A stretch of DNA of 64,000 nucleotides from Desulfovibrio sp. (lineage in GTDB: Bacteria; Desulfobacterota; Desulfovibrionia; Desulfovibrionales; Desulfovibrionaceae): NCBI GenBank assembly GCA_030145055.1, contig JAQYWK010000001.1, forward strand, positions 186,001-250,000. Reading direction: 5' to 3'. Positions 38,042-46,486 of the stretch are shown one piece after another. Every line of letters begins with the position of its first letter. The first letter of the stretch is position 1. The notes under the pieces are model-generated. The model was not told the origin of the DNA. It was given only the letters and a program-made list of their open reading frames with translations, and made no database searches. The translations under genes and the position numbers were made by a program.

Positions 38042-38512
38042 ATGAAAAAACTTATTTTGCTTGCGGTTGTCATCAGCCTCATGTCCGCATTTGGTTGTGC
38101 AAAGAAAACTGCACCTCAAGAAGAAGTTGTAGTTGTTGAAGAGACTGAAGTTGTTGTCATCGAGGACGTCGTTGTTCCTCCGACCCCAATGGAAATTTAC
38201 GAAAACGAGTACAGAACCCTTCCTACTTCCCACGTTGTAGCTAAAGGCGAATGTCTCTGGTGGATTGCTGAATACCAGCAGATTTACAATGATCCTTTCA
38301 TGTGGCCCCTTATCTATAAGGCAAACAGAGAGCAGATCAAAAACCCTGACCTGATTTATGCAGGACAGAGTCTTGACGTTCCCCGCGTAGGTTACAGCCT
38401 TGACGAAGTTAAGGATGCACGCAAAGAAGCTGGAGCATCATGGAAGGATCTCGATCCTCAGCAGAATGCTGTTGTTCCCGGCGAAATGAAAGCAGCTCTC
38501 GGCTACTTGTAG
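38042..38512 (+). CDS. LysM-domain lipoprotein
   Basis: 156 residues. Signal peptide with lipobox: cleavage before Cys19 (MSAFGC). A Val/Glu-rich acidic linker (about 25-50) is followed by a LysM domain (about 62-115: HVVAKGECLWWIAEYQQIYNDP and the NPDLIYAGQSLDVP ending), which binds peptidoglycan. It should sit as an anchored lipoprotein in the envelope. GAGGAGG precedes the ATG and a terminator follows. Confidence 0.9.
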   Translation: MKKLILLAVVISLMSAFGCAKKTAPQEEVVVVEETEVVVIEDVVVPPTPMEIYENEYRTLPTSHVVAKGECLWWIAEYQQIYNDPFMWPLIYKANREQIKNPDLIYAGQSLDVPRVGYSLDEVKDARKEAGASWKDLDPQQNAVVPGEMKAALGYL

Positions 38513-38540
38513 AAATACATAGCCCTTAAACTGCCTTTTA

Positions 38541-38575
38541 AAACCCGATTTCCGTCTACGGAAATCGGGTTTTTT
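38541..38575 (+). terminator. Intrinsic terminator after the LysM lipoprotein
   Basis: Stem AACCCGATTTCCG/CGGAAATCGGGTT (38542-38571), TCTA loop, T-run after it. Confidence 0.93.
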
Positions 38576-38702
38576 CATGTCCAACATATAAAATCAAATA
38601 AACTTGAACCCCACCACAAAAATAAGCTATATTGAAATATATAACTAAACAGAACCGTCCTTTCAGGTTTGCCCAACTTCTTTATCCATCTCTGGCAGGA
38701 TA

Positions 38703-39854
38703 ATGATGAACTTTATTGCATGGCTTAAAACAGGATTCGGAAAACTTGTGCTAGCCACAGCAGGTTTGCTCCTGCTCAGCACATTTGGATTTTATTGGCT
38801 TGAGTTAAATGAAGGCTCAAACAGTGGAATTTCCAATGCTTTCTGGTGGTCCATAGTTACACTCACAACTGTAGGCTACGGCGACCTTGTTCCCGCAACT
38901 GTTCCCGGCAGAATCCTCGGTGCGTTAGTTATGATCTCCGGCATTGGCCTTGTCACGTCGCTAACAGGTAATATGGCTTCCATGCTGGTTGAGCAGAAAG
39001 CTAAAAAACGCAAGGGGCTTTTAACCGTGAAAATCAGCGATCATGTCATAATACTGGGATGGAATGACTACGCTTACGGGCTGGTTGAATCATTATTAAA
39101 GCAAACTTTGCTAAAGACGTTTAACCTCGTCATCGTTTGTGAAGTCGCAGAAGAGCAACGCGACGAGATAGCCTTTAAACTGGAACTCGGAGACAAACTA
39201 CATTTCGTCCACGGCTCCATCTGCAAGGCCAATGTCATCGCAAGAGCTAATCCAGAATTTGCGAAAACAGTTTATGTTCTTTGTCAGGATAATCTAGAAA
39301 GTAAAGAAGCTGACCAACAAGCTATATACGCCGTCCTTGCATTGCGAACTATGTCGCCAAAAGTGCCCATTTATGCAGAAATAGCGAAGTACGAAAATAA
39401 AGAACATCTGCGCAGGGCCGGCGCCAATGAAATCCTTGTGCGGGGTGAAATTTCAGCGCGCATGATGGGAATGATGGGGATTAATCCATCAATACTATCC
39501 TTCTTCCGCAATCTTCTCGGAATCGGTAATTCCGGAAGACTTACTTTCAAACCATGCTCAGAGAAAGATAAGCTCAAAACTTGGGGCGAATTATGCTTGA
39601 AAACCCGACAATCAGAAGGAACGCTTCCCGTAGCTGCATGTAAGCTAGGTAAGAACATATCTTTGCAAGATGTTATGGATGAGAGCTCCGCGCTAGATCA
39701 ATTCATAATGGAGCTTTTCGAAAATTCGGGGCATCCTACCGCGCTGGGATTGCAAGGGCCGGAAGTAAAAATGAATCCGCCAGACAGTGAGCCTATGGCG
39801 CTGTACGATGCTCTTTTGATCATCAGCGCTGAAGGAGAATCTGACCATGACTGA
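38703..39854 (+). CDS. Potassium channel with TrkA-N (RCK) domain
   Basis: 383 residues. Two TM helices (about 12-32 and 68-90) surround the pore with selectivity filter TTVGYGD (55-61). The cytoplasmic part (about 110-240) is a TrkA-N/RCK domain beginning VIILGWNDYAYGLVESLL, with a further TrkA-C-like region after it. Tetramers gate K+ in response to nucleotides or ions bound by RCK. Two ATGs open the frame; the upstream one is listed. Its last codons overlap by 8 bases the gene for a cyclic-nucleotide-binding protein, which suggests a two-gene channel. Confidence 0.92.
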   Translation: MMNFIAWLKTGFGKLVLATAGLLLLSTFGFYWLELNEGSNSGISNAFWWSIVTLTTVGYGDLVPATVPGRILGALVMISGIGLVTSLTGNMASMLVEQKAKKRKGLLTVKISDHVIILGWNDYAYGLVESLLKQTLLKTFNLVIVCEVAEEQRDEIAFKLELGDKLHFVHGSICKANVIARANPEFAKTVYVLCQDNLESKEADQQAIYAVLALRTMSPKVPIYAEIAKYENKEHLRRAGANEILVRGEISARMMGMMGINPSILSFFRNLLGIGNSGRLTFKPCSEKDKLKTWGELCLKTRQSEGTLPVAACKLGKNISLQDVMDESSALDQFIMELFENSGHPTALGLQGPEVKMNPPDSEPMALYDALLIISAEGESDHD

Positions 39855-40359
39855 CACATGGAAATCCATACCAATATTTGACGGGTTAAGCGATGAGGAG
39901 CTGTCTCACGTCCGCGAAATTTTTATCGAAGTAGCGGTTAGGTCCGGCACTGACATCATTTCAGAGGGAGAAGAAGGGGATGAGATGTTCATCCTGATTG
40001 ACGGTAAGGTAAAAATTTCAAAAGCGATGCTCATTAAAGGAATGAGTCTCCCTCTAACCGAGGTAAAAAATCCGCGCAAAGTTCTTGCCAATTTAGACAA
40101 TACAAACTTTCCTGTTTTTGGCGAAATAGCACTTATTGATAATGATCAAAGATCCGCAACGGTCACAGTAATCGAAGATTCAGACTTTTTGATCACAAAC
40201 AGAGATAAATTTTTTGGTCTGATCCAAAAACACCCAGTAACAGGCAACAAACTTCTTCTGAAAATAGGGAAGCGTTTATCTGCAACGGTAAGAAGGAATA
40301 ATGGAGAGCTGGTTAAGCTCACCACTGCTCTAGCCCTCGCCCTATCCCGCTCCCCCTAA
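39847..40359 (+). CDS. Cyclic-nucleotide-binding domain protein
   Basis: 170 residues made of a single cNMP-binding domain with the phosphate-binding cassette FGEIALIDNDQRSATV (the Glu and Arg that bind the ribose-phosphate are present) and no helix-turn-helix. The start is inside the end of the K+ channel gene (8-base overlap), so it is translationally coupled and probably acts as a separate gating subunit for the channel. Ligand is likely cAMP or c-di-AMP-like, but the domain does not tell which. Confidence 0.9.
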   Translation: MTDTWKSIPIFDGLSDEELSHVREIFIEVAVRSGTDIISEGEEGDEMFILIDGKVKISKAMLIKGMSLPLTEVKNPRKVLANLDNTNFPVFGEIALIDNDQRSATVTVIEDSDFLITNRDKFFGLIQKHPVTGNKLLLKIGKRLSATVRRNNGELVKLTTALALALSRSP

Positions 40360-40467
40360 CTACTGGACTTAAATAAGCTGAGCAATTATGAGACGTATAC
40401 CTCTGTCCTGATTCATACATATGAACAGCACAAAGAAAATATCTTCTTTTCATATCTGGAGGGATAC

Positions 40468-41337
40468 GTGAATAAAATAATTATCTTCATTTCCATGGTT
40501 CTACTTCTCGCTACAACCGGTTGCGGAAAAACAGTCATTCATTCATCGCGCCCTGTTTCACAGCCTAAAATGGCACAGCAAGACACTCCAAACAGAATAA
40601 AGCCCGTACTGAAAATAGACCCATATACTATTGATGGCAGAACCTACGTTCCCCATCTCAGTGCGAAAGGGTACAAAGCCGAAGGATTGGCTTCATGGTA
40701 CGGTGACGATTTCCATGGCAGAACCACCGCAAATGGTGAAACGTACGATATGTACGCAATGACAGCCGCACATAGAACTCTACCGATGGGAACCATGGTG
40801 GAAGTTACTGAGCGCGTAACTGGCAACAAAGTAATCGTGCGCATCAATGACCGCGGACCATTTGCCGACCCTGACATGAGAATTATAGATCTGTCATACA
40901 CAGCCGCAAACAAACTTGGTATTGCAACTAAGGGCATAACCCGCGTTGAACTTCGCACCATTGATGATGTAAACGTCGAGCCAGTCACAGCTTCCGAAAT
41001 AGTCGCTGCAACGGCCGCACCTGAAACATACGCAGTAGTTGCGGAGACAGTCAGAGCTGAGCCGGAAGTTGAAGAGACAATGATTTCTGAGACTGAGGCC
41101 ACTCAGTATGATTATTTCGTTCAAGTGGGTTCATTCAGTGAACCTGAACGAGCAGAAGCCATCCTGGAATCTCTTCGCAGAAGTGGATACAGCGAATCAA
41201 GAATGGAAGAAGTAAGTGTGAATGGCGCTAAGTACTTAAGAGTCCAAGCAGGAACTTTCAGTTCCCTTATAGCGGCAGAAGAAGCTGTCAACGATCTCGG
41301 AACAGAGTTCCCAGACACCTTCATTGTAGCAGAATAA
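40468..41337 (+). CDS. RlpA-like lipoprotein with DPBB and SPOR domains
   Basis: 289 residues. Signal peptide with lipobox (LLATTGC, Cys at about residue 19). RlpA double-psi beta-barrel at about 73-165: GLASWYGDDFHGRTTANGE, MTAAHRTLPMG and VRINDRGPF. A variable linker follows, and a SPOR domain at about 208-285 (YFVQVGSFSEPERAEAIL), which binds denuded glycan at the division septum. RlpA cleaves septal peptidoglycan. Start GTG at 40468 with GGAGGG just upstream. A terminator follows the stop. Confidence 0.93.
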   Translation: MNKIIIFISMVLLLATTGCGKTVIHSSRPVSQPKMAQQDTPNRIKPVLKIDPYTIDGRTYVPHLSAKGYKAEGLASWYGDDFHGRTTANGETYDMYAMTAAHRTLPMGTMVEVTERVTGNKVIVRINDRGPFADPDMRIIDLSYTAANKLGIATKGITRVELRTIDDVNVEPVTASEIVAATAAPETYAVVAETVRAEPEVEETMISETEATQYDYFVQVGSFSEPERAEAILESLRRSGYSESRMEEVSVNGAKYLRVQAGTFSSLIAAEEAVNDLGTEFPDTFIVAE

Positions 41338-41353
41338 AAAAAAGCAACAAATT

Positions 41354-41383
41354 AAGGGGCCCGAAAATTAATTCGGGACCCTT
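41354..41383. terminator. Bidirectional terminator-like hairpin
   Basis: Twelve-base arms (AAGGGGCCCGAA with TTCGGGACCCTT, one mismatch) and a 6-base AT loop, placed after the RlpA-like gene and before the convergent IHF gene. Confidence 0.6.
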
Positions 41384-41465
41384 ATTTAATTGCATAAGGC
41401 ATGCTAAAGCAAAACATGCATTTAAAACAAGACCAGACGGTCTAATCTAGAAAACCGAGCTGTTA

Positions 41466-41756
41466 TTAATTAAGCTCTGATCTGAACTTTCTAGAAAGTC
41501 TGAATACAACTACTTTGCGCGCTGGCAATGTAATTGATTCATTTGTCTGAGGGTTGCGTCCCTTTCTTGCATTTTTATCATAAGCTTCAAATTTACCAAA
41601 GCCACTGACAAGCATAGCATGGTCACTTTTGATGGCCTGTTTCATGATGTCCAGAATGCTTTCGACTAAATCTTTGATTTCCGCTCTATTTCTGTCGGTT
41701 TTCTCATAGATGTAATCAACTACACTGGCTTTAGTAAGAGTATTCCCGTTAGGCAT
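41466..41756 (-). CDS. HU/IHF-family DNA-binding protein
   Basis: 96 residues from the ATG at 41756, where a GGAGGAGAGGA site lies upstream. The DNA-bending arm GKFEAYDKNARKGRNPQTNE and the C-terminal VFRLSRKFRSELN are typical of HU/IHF (closer to the IHF alpha pattern). It forms dimers that bend DNA. A longer reading would add a Gly/Asp-rich stretch without family similarity and is rejected. Confidence 0.92.
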   Translation of the reverse strand: MPNGNTLTKASVVDYIYEKTDRNRAEIKDLVESILDIMKQAIKSDHAMLVSGFGKFEAYDKNARKGRNPQTNESITLPARKVVVFRLSRKFRSELN

Positions 41757-41885
41757 GTCCTCTCCTCCGGTATCCCCGGCCCTGCGGTCAGGGGCGGCGG
41801 TTTTTAAGTTATCCACCAGAGCTTAAAGCTCTGCGACTATACTTGCTAAAACATTATCTCAAGAATAAATTAACCATCAATTTAT

Positions 41886-42305
41886 TTATGTTATCATCTT
41901 TTCTATCTTTTGGGCAAGAGCAAGAGCCTCATCCATATCATTGTACTCCATCTGGTCCCAATGCTTCAATCCATCCTCCGCGAAACGAGGGATTATATGA
42001 AAGTGGGCATGAAATACAAGCTGGCCGGCGGCTTCATTATTATTCATAAGCAGATTCATTCCGTCTGCTCCAGTTGCTTTGACAATTGCACTTCCTGCCA
42101 ATTGCGCAGCTGTAATAATGTCCTTGCCGAGTTCTGCTGGCATATCCCATATATTCTCATAATGAGCTTTAGGTATAACCAGCGCATGTCCCTTATTCAC
42201 GGGACCGATATCTAAAAAACTGAGTACATTTTCTGTTTCATAAATCTTGAAGCACGGAATATCTCCCGCTACAATTTTACAAAAAATACAATCTTGATTG
42301 TTCAT
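41886..42305 (-). CDS. HIT-family nucleotide-binding protein
   Basis: 139 residues. The histidine triad is in FHAHFHIIPR (His-x-His-x-His). N-terminal CIFCKIVAGDIP with the zinc-type Cys pair and HALVIPKAHYENI are the usual Hint-type motifs. It hydrolyses adenosine phosphoramidates or AMP-lysine compounds in the cytoplasm. It lies after the IHF gene on the same strand, about 130 bases away. Confidence 0.95.
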   Translation of the reverse strand: MNNQDCIFCKIVAGDIPCFKIYETENVLSFLDIGPVNKGHALVIPKAHYENIWDMPAELGKDIITAAQLAGSAIVKATGADGMNLLMNNNEAAGQLVFHAHFHIIPRFAEDGLKHWDQMEYNDMDEALALAQKIEKMIT

Positions 42306-42482
42306 AATAAATAAGGTTCAAATACTTATGTTGCGTGTTGCGATAAATAATCTTAAATGTGGTTCAAGCAGCCTTTTGTGATAGTTTTACTAGATATTTA
42401 CCTAACCATTTTTTTTTAATCAAGCTAATTTATTAAATAAACCCGTGGTTGGTGATTTTATTTACAAGGAATCCCGTTAAAT

Positions 42483-43514
42483 ATGAGCTCCCTCATCTTC
42501 AAACATCCAGAGCCAAGTAGGCCGAAAACCCGCATCTGGCCTATATTTATGCCATTTATGGGTTGCCCTTCGCGCTGTGTATATTGCTCGCAGGAAAAAC
42601 AAACAGGAAGCACCGCGAAAGCCTTAAACCAAATATATCAGAATTTTAAAGAGAATATTCCCGCTTTTTTCGCAGATTCCAGCCGTCAGCCACTCGAAGT
42701 TGCGTTTTTCGGGGGAACTTTTACAGCACTACCCATGGAATGGCAGGTCCGCCTCATAGCCCTAGCGCAACAATTCAAAGACAGAGGATTCGTCACAAAG
42801 ATAAGATGTTCCACCAGGCCGGACTGCGTATCCTATGATCATTTAAACATGCTCAAGGATTCAGGGCTGGACATGGTCGAACTCGGCATTCAAAGTTTTT
42901 CCGCACGCACCTTAAAAAGATCGGCCCGCAATTATTCTCCTGAAACAGCTCACGCGGCTTGCGAAACAGTTAAACGCGCAGGGCTATCCTTAGGTATTCA
43001 GCTTTTACCGGGGTTACCTGGTTCCACAAAGGGCGAATTTCCTCGCGATGTAAGTAGCACTATCGAACTTATGCCCGACGCAGTACGAATTTACCCCTGC
43101 CTCACAGTTAAAGACACAGCTCTTGAGAAATTATTTAATGCGGGGAAATACCAGCCGTGGTCATTATCCAGAACCGAAGAAGAGCTTTCTTTTGCGCTTC
43201 TAAGATTTTGGAACCACAAAATCCAAGTTATCAGGCTTGGCGTTGCATCTGAGGAAGGATTTGAAGAAAATATTATCGCAGGTCCCGTTCATCCGGCTCT
43301 TGGACAGCTGATTCGCTCTAAAGCTCTATATCTTTTTATACGCTCACGACTTCCGCTACTAGACTCAAAGGTTACAAGAGTTGTGATTCCCTCAAAATAT
43401 TCAGGCGAATTCTGGGGTCATAAAGGGGTTCTTAAAAATCTATACTCTCGCATAAATATCACACCTGAAATTGTTCGCTTCAGCAATGGACGACAATTCG
43501 AACTGCACTCCTGA
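42483..43514 (+). CDS. Radical SAM protein, Elp3-like
   Basis: 343 residues. The Fe-S site is MGCPSRCVYCSQ (Cys-x3-Cys-x2-Cys), followed by FFGGTFTALP, the SAM-binding GGTxT motif, and LDMVELGIQSFS. The layout matches Elp3/HemN-like oligomeric radical SAM proteins lacking the acetyltransferase domain. The reaction is unknown. Start ATG at 42483 follows AAGGAATC. It lies upstream of the AhpF/TrxR-like gene with a 193-base gap. Confidence 0.87.
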   Translation: MSSLIFKHPEPSRPKTRIWPIFMPFMGCPSRCVYCSQEKQTGSTAKALNQIYQNFKENIPAFFADSSRQPLEVAFFGGTFTALPMEWQVRLIALAQQFKDRGFVTKIRCSTRPDCVSYDHLNMLKDSGLDMVELGIQSFSARTLKRSARNYSPETAHAACETVKRAGLSLGIQLLPGLPGSTKGEFPRDVSSTIELMPDAVRIYPCLTVKDTALEKLFNAGKYQPWSLSRTEEELSFALLRFWNHKIQVIRLGVASEEGFEENIIAGPVHPALGQLIRSKALYLFIRSRLPLLDSKVTRVVIPSKYSGEFWGHKGVLKNLYSRINITPEIVRFSNGRQFELHS

Positions 43515-43707
43515 TTTTTATTTCGCTATAATCTATTTATTACTATCTATTTAGGAACGATTCCTGTTAGTAGTTTTATTAGTTAATTTGTTAATGCCTT
43601 TCTACCAACTATTCGTAACTAATTTACGAATAGGACCAGTAGTAAATAATAAACTTTCACAAATTACTCGCATAGGTTAATATATTCAAAAGTAACAGGA
43701 GACTATC

Positions 43708-45378
43708 ATGAGCGCACTTTCAGCCGAAGAAAAATACCGCAATTTTATTCCCGAAGAGAGCCGTAAATATCTTGGCGAACTCTTCTCTGGATTCGATAAA
43801 GTCGTGACTATCGAAGTTTTTACTCAAAAAGGGCCACATGACGAATACAATGCATTTACGCTGAATTTTTGCCGCGCCCTTGATATTATCACTGATAAAA
43901 TTGAACTATTTGAATACGCGCTCGACTCCGAGATGGCCCTAAAGCGCGGAGTAGACACCACTCCTACAGTCCTGATCTCACCGGACTTATATGACATCCG
44001 CTTTCTTGGAGCACCAGCAGGCGAAGAAGGCAGAGCTCTTATAGAGTCGCTGAATTTAGCTTCAAAAGGGGCAGACAACATTGCAGACACTACAAAAGAA
44101 ATTTTAGGCAAACTTGATTCTGACAGACAGATCAAAATATTTTCCAGCCCTAGCTGTCCATACTGCCCGGGACAGGCAATCAACGCATTTAAAGCCGCAG
44201 TAGCCAACCCTGAGAAAGTTTCAGCATGGTGTATTTCCACAACAGAAAACTCGGAACTTGCAGAAGAATATAAAGTTGGTTCTGTCCCGCATACAGATTT
44301 CAACAATGAAATTTTCTTTATAGGCTTAGAAGCCGAACACAAATTCATGATGCAGTTGCTTTTCCTCAAAACACTGGATGATATCCTTGAAGAACAAAGT
44401 GCGAAAAGCGAAAAAAGTAATGAGGAAAAAGGTAAAACTGAAATGGACCTCGTAATTATCGGAGCCGGACCTGCCGGAATGAGTGCGGGTATTTACGCAA
44501 AAAGAAGCGGGCTGAGCTGTGTGGTTCTGGATAAACAAGGTGTTGGCGGACAAATAGCATTGACACCCAAGGTAGAAAATTATCCAGGTTTTCCCGGCAT
44601 TAACGGTTTTGAACTTGTTGAAATTCTTAGCTCTCATGCGCGCGAATACACCGAAATTAAGCAATTCGCAGAAGTTCAGAGCATAAAATATGGCGAGCGC
44701 ATTGAAATTGTAACCGACGAAAAAACCTACCTTGCAAAAGGGATATTGCTCGCAACGGGCGTTAAAGTCCGCATGCTTGGCGTTCCCGGAGAGGAAAAAT
44801 TTTACGGACACGGCGTCAGCTACTGCGCCACCTGCGATGGGAACTTCTATCGCGGAGGAAAAGTTCTTATTATCGGCGGAGGAAACACCGCCCTAACTGA
44901 TGCTCTCCATCTCAAACACCTAGGAGCCGACACTACGATAGTCCATCGCGGTGACTCATTCAGAGCCGAGCAGGTCTTACAGGATTCAATTAAACGCGAA
45001 GGGATTAAAATCATTTGGAATTCTGTTGTCTCTGAAGTTTTAGGCGAGGATCAAGTAGTAGCAGCGCGCATCAAAAACACCACAGATAATACTGAATCTG
45101 ACTTAGAAACAGATGGTATTTTCGTAGCCATCGGTCAGACTCCGAACACCGTTCTTGCCGAAAAACTAGGCGTAGAATTGCACGCGGACGGATTCATCAA
45201 AGTCGATATCACGCAAAGAACCAACGTTGAGAGAGTCTACGCTGCAGGTGACGTAACTGGCGGAGTACGGCAGATTATCACCGCAACAGGCCAAGGCGCA
45301 GCCGCGGCACTAACAGCGTTTGAAGATTTCAACCGCTTCTACACCGATGAAGCAAAAATAGCTAAAAACATTTGGTAA
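43708..45378 (+). CDS. AhpF/TrxR-like flavoprotein with N-terminal thioredoxin-fold pair
   Basis: 556 residues. The first 230 residues are two thioredoxin-like folds; the second carries CPYCP (150-154). The rest is a thioredoxin-reductase domain: FAD motif VIIGAGPAGM, redox CATCDG (Cys373-Cys376), second dinucleotide motif VLIIGGGNTALTDAL. The usual NADPH motif HRRxxxR reads HRGDSFR (413-419), so the second Arg is Gly and the nicotinamide preference may be altered. This matches AhpF-like reductases that transfer electrons from FAD to the N-terminal CxxC and then to a peroxiredoxin or glutaredoxin. No peroxiredoxin gene is adjacent. Confidence 0.9.
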   Translation: MSALSAEEKYRNFIPEESRKYLGELFSGFDKVVTIEVFTQKGPHDEYNAFTLNFCRALDIITDKIELFEYALDSEMALKRGVDTTPTVLISPDLYDIRFLGAPAGEEGRALIESLNLASKGADNIADTTKEILGKLDSDRQIKIFSSPSCPYCPGQAINAFKAAVANPEKVSAWCISTTENSELAEEYKVGSVPHTDFNNEIFFIGLEAEHKFMMQLLFLKTLDDILEEQSAKSEKSNEEKGKTEMDLVIIGAGPAGMSAGIYAKRSGLSCVVLDKQGVGGQIALTPKVENYPGFPGINGFELVEILSSHAREYTEIKQFAEVQSIKYGERIEIVTDEKTYLAKGILLATGVKVRMLGVPGEEKFYGHGVSYCATCDGNFYRGGKVLIIGGGNTALTDALHLKHLGADTTIVHRGDSFRAEQVLQDSIKREGIKIIWNSVVSEVLGEDQVVAARIKNTTDNTESDLETDGIFVAIGQTPNTVLAEKLGVELHADGFIKVDITQRTNVERVYAAGDVTGGVRQIITATGQGAAAALTAFEDFNRFYTDEAKIAKNIW

Positions 45379-45404
45379 TTATATTTGCCAAACGGGTTTT
45401 CCAG

Positions 45405-46295
45405 CTAGTGCGCAAGCATGTCTTCGCGCACAGCTAGGAAGGTGGAAATGGTCCTTCCGAGAGACACAGGGGCTTGATACATAAGCCAGTGGGCCGCATT
45501 TTTAAAACGGACCAGCCATGCACCTTGAATTTTTTGAACAAGTTCAAGGCTAAGTGTTTCTGGCAAAATATCATCCTGCATTCCTGAAATAATTAGTGTG
45601 TCATTTGGTAACACTTCGATCCGGTCGCATGTTCCGGGCCAGTCAATCATAGCCTCTCCTTGCGCTTTGATGATTTCTACGCTTGGAGATATTTTAGAGC
45701 GTGGCAATTTGGAAAAAGCATCAGGGTGCTTATCCAACCATGCTTTCGGGAAAAAATGAGTAAGCAGTTCCTTCGTATCCATAGCCAGCAGTTCTTTCGT
45801 GATTTTTGATACAGGCTCATTATCACACGCTGTGCCCATCAATATTAGCTTATTTACCTTTTCAGGAAAATTTAAAGCCAACTCCTGTGCGATAAGACTA
45901 CCCATGGACCAGCCGAAGACATGAGCTTTCTCATAACCAAGCGCACTTAATAGTCCCGCGCTGTATCCAGCCATACTGGTGATAGTTATCTTGTCACTTC
46001 CGGCAGTGGAGCCGCCCATGCCCGGATTATCAAACATGATAACCTGATTATGTTTTGCCAGCTCACGAACCATATCCACATCCCATATATCCATTGTTCC
46101 CGCAAAACCCATTATCAGAAGCAAGGGTTCACCTTCACCAACCACGCGGTAAGCAAGTTCAGCGTCCGCAACCTGTACTAGAGAATAAGGTAACGCGCCA
46201 ACATTCGGTGCACTGCAAAGATTGTTTTTCAACCCGCATCCGGCAACACACAATAGAAGGATAAAGAGAGCTGGCAAGAATAAACGGCGACCCAT
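45405..46295 (-). CDS. Alpha/beta-hydrolase lipoprotein
   Basis: 296 residues from the ATG at 46295, where AGGAG sits five bases upstream. A lipoprotein signal (LLLCVAGC, Cys at 20) opens the protein. Alpha/beta-hydrolase motifs: oxyanion segment LLIMGFAGTMDIWD, nucleophile Ser in GWSMGSL, and His in FKNAAHWLM. The substrate is unknown. Convergent with the AhpF/TrxR-like gene and 190 bases downstream of a tag-protein gene. The longer frame upstream is hydrophobic but has no ribosome-binding site. Confidence 0.85.
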   Translation of the reverse strand: MGRRLFLPALFILLLCVAGCGLKNNLCSAPNVGALPYSLVQVADAELAYRVVGEGEPLLLIMGFAGTMDIWDVDMVRELAKHNQVIMFDNPGMGGSTAGSDKITITSMAGYSAGLLSALGYEKAHVFGWSMGSLIAQELALNFPEKVNKLILMGTACDNEPVSKITKELLAMDTKELLTHFFPKAWLDKHPDAFSKLPRSKISPSVEIIKAQGEAMIDWPGTCDRIEVLPNDTLIISGMQDDILPETLSLELVQKIQGAWLVRFKNAAHWLMYQAPVSLGRTISTFLAVREDMLAH

Positions 46296-46486
46296 AACAA
46301 CTCCTGATAGATATGAATAAATGTGAGTAAGTGTGGATAAAATAATATAGCTATACGATTTTTGAATTAAACAAACATTAACGCGTACGAATAGTTTTGA
46401 AAAGAGATCAGAATAATTTATAAATAGCGCCTTGCCGTAAAGCTTAGGAGAATTAAGCAACAACGACAAGACGCTATTAATATTAA

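Noticed and set aside
43824-44811. Long antisense frames inside the AhpF/TrxR-like gene
   Set aside because: Shadows of a clearly recognisable flavoprotein on the other strand.
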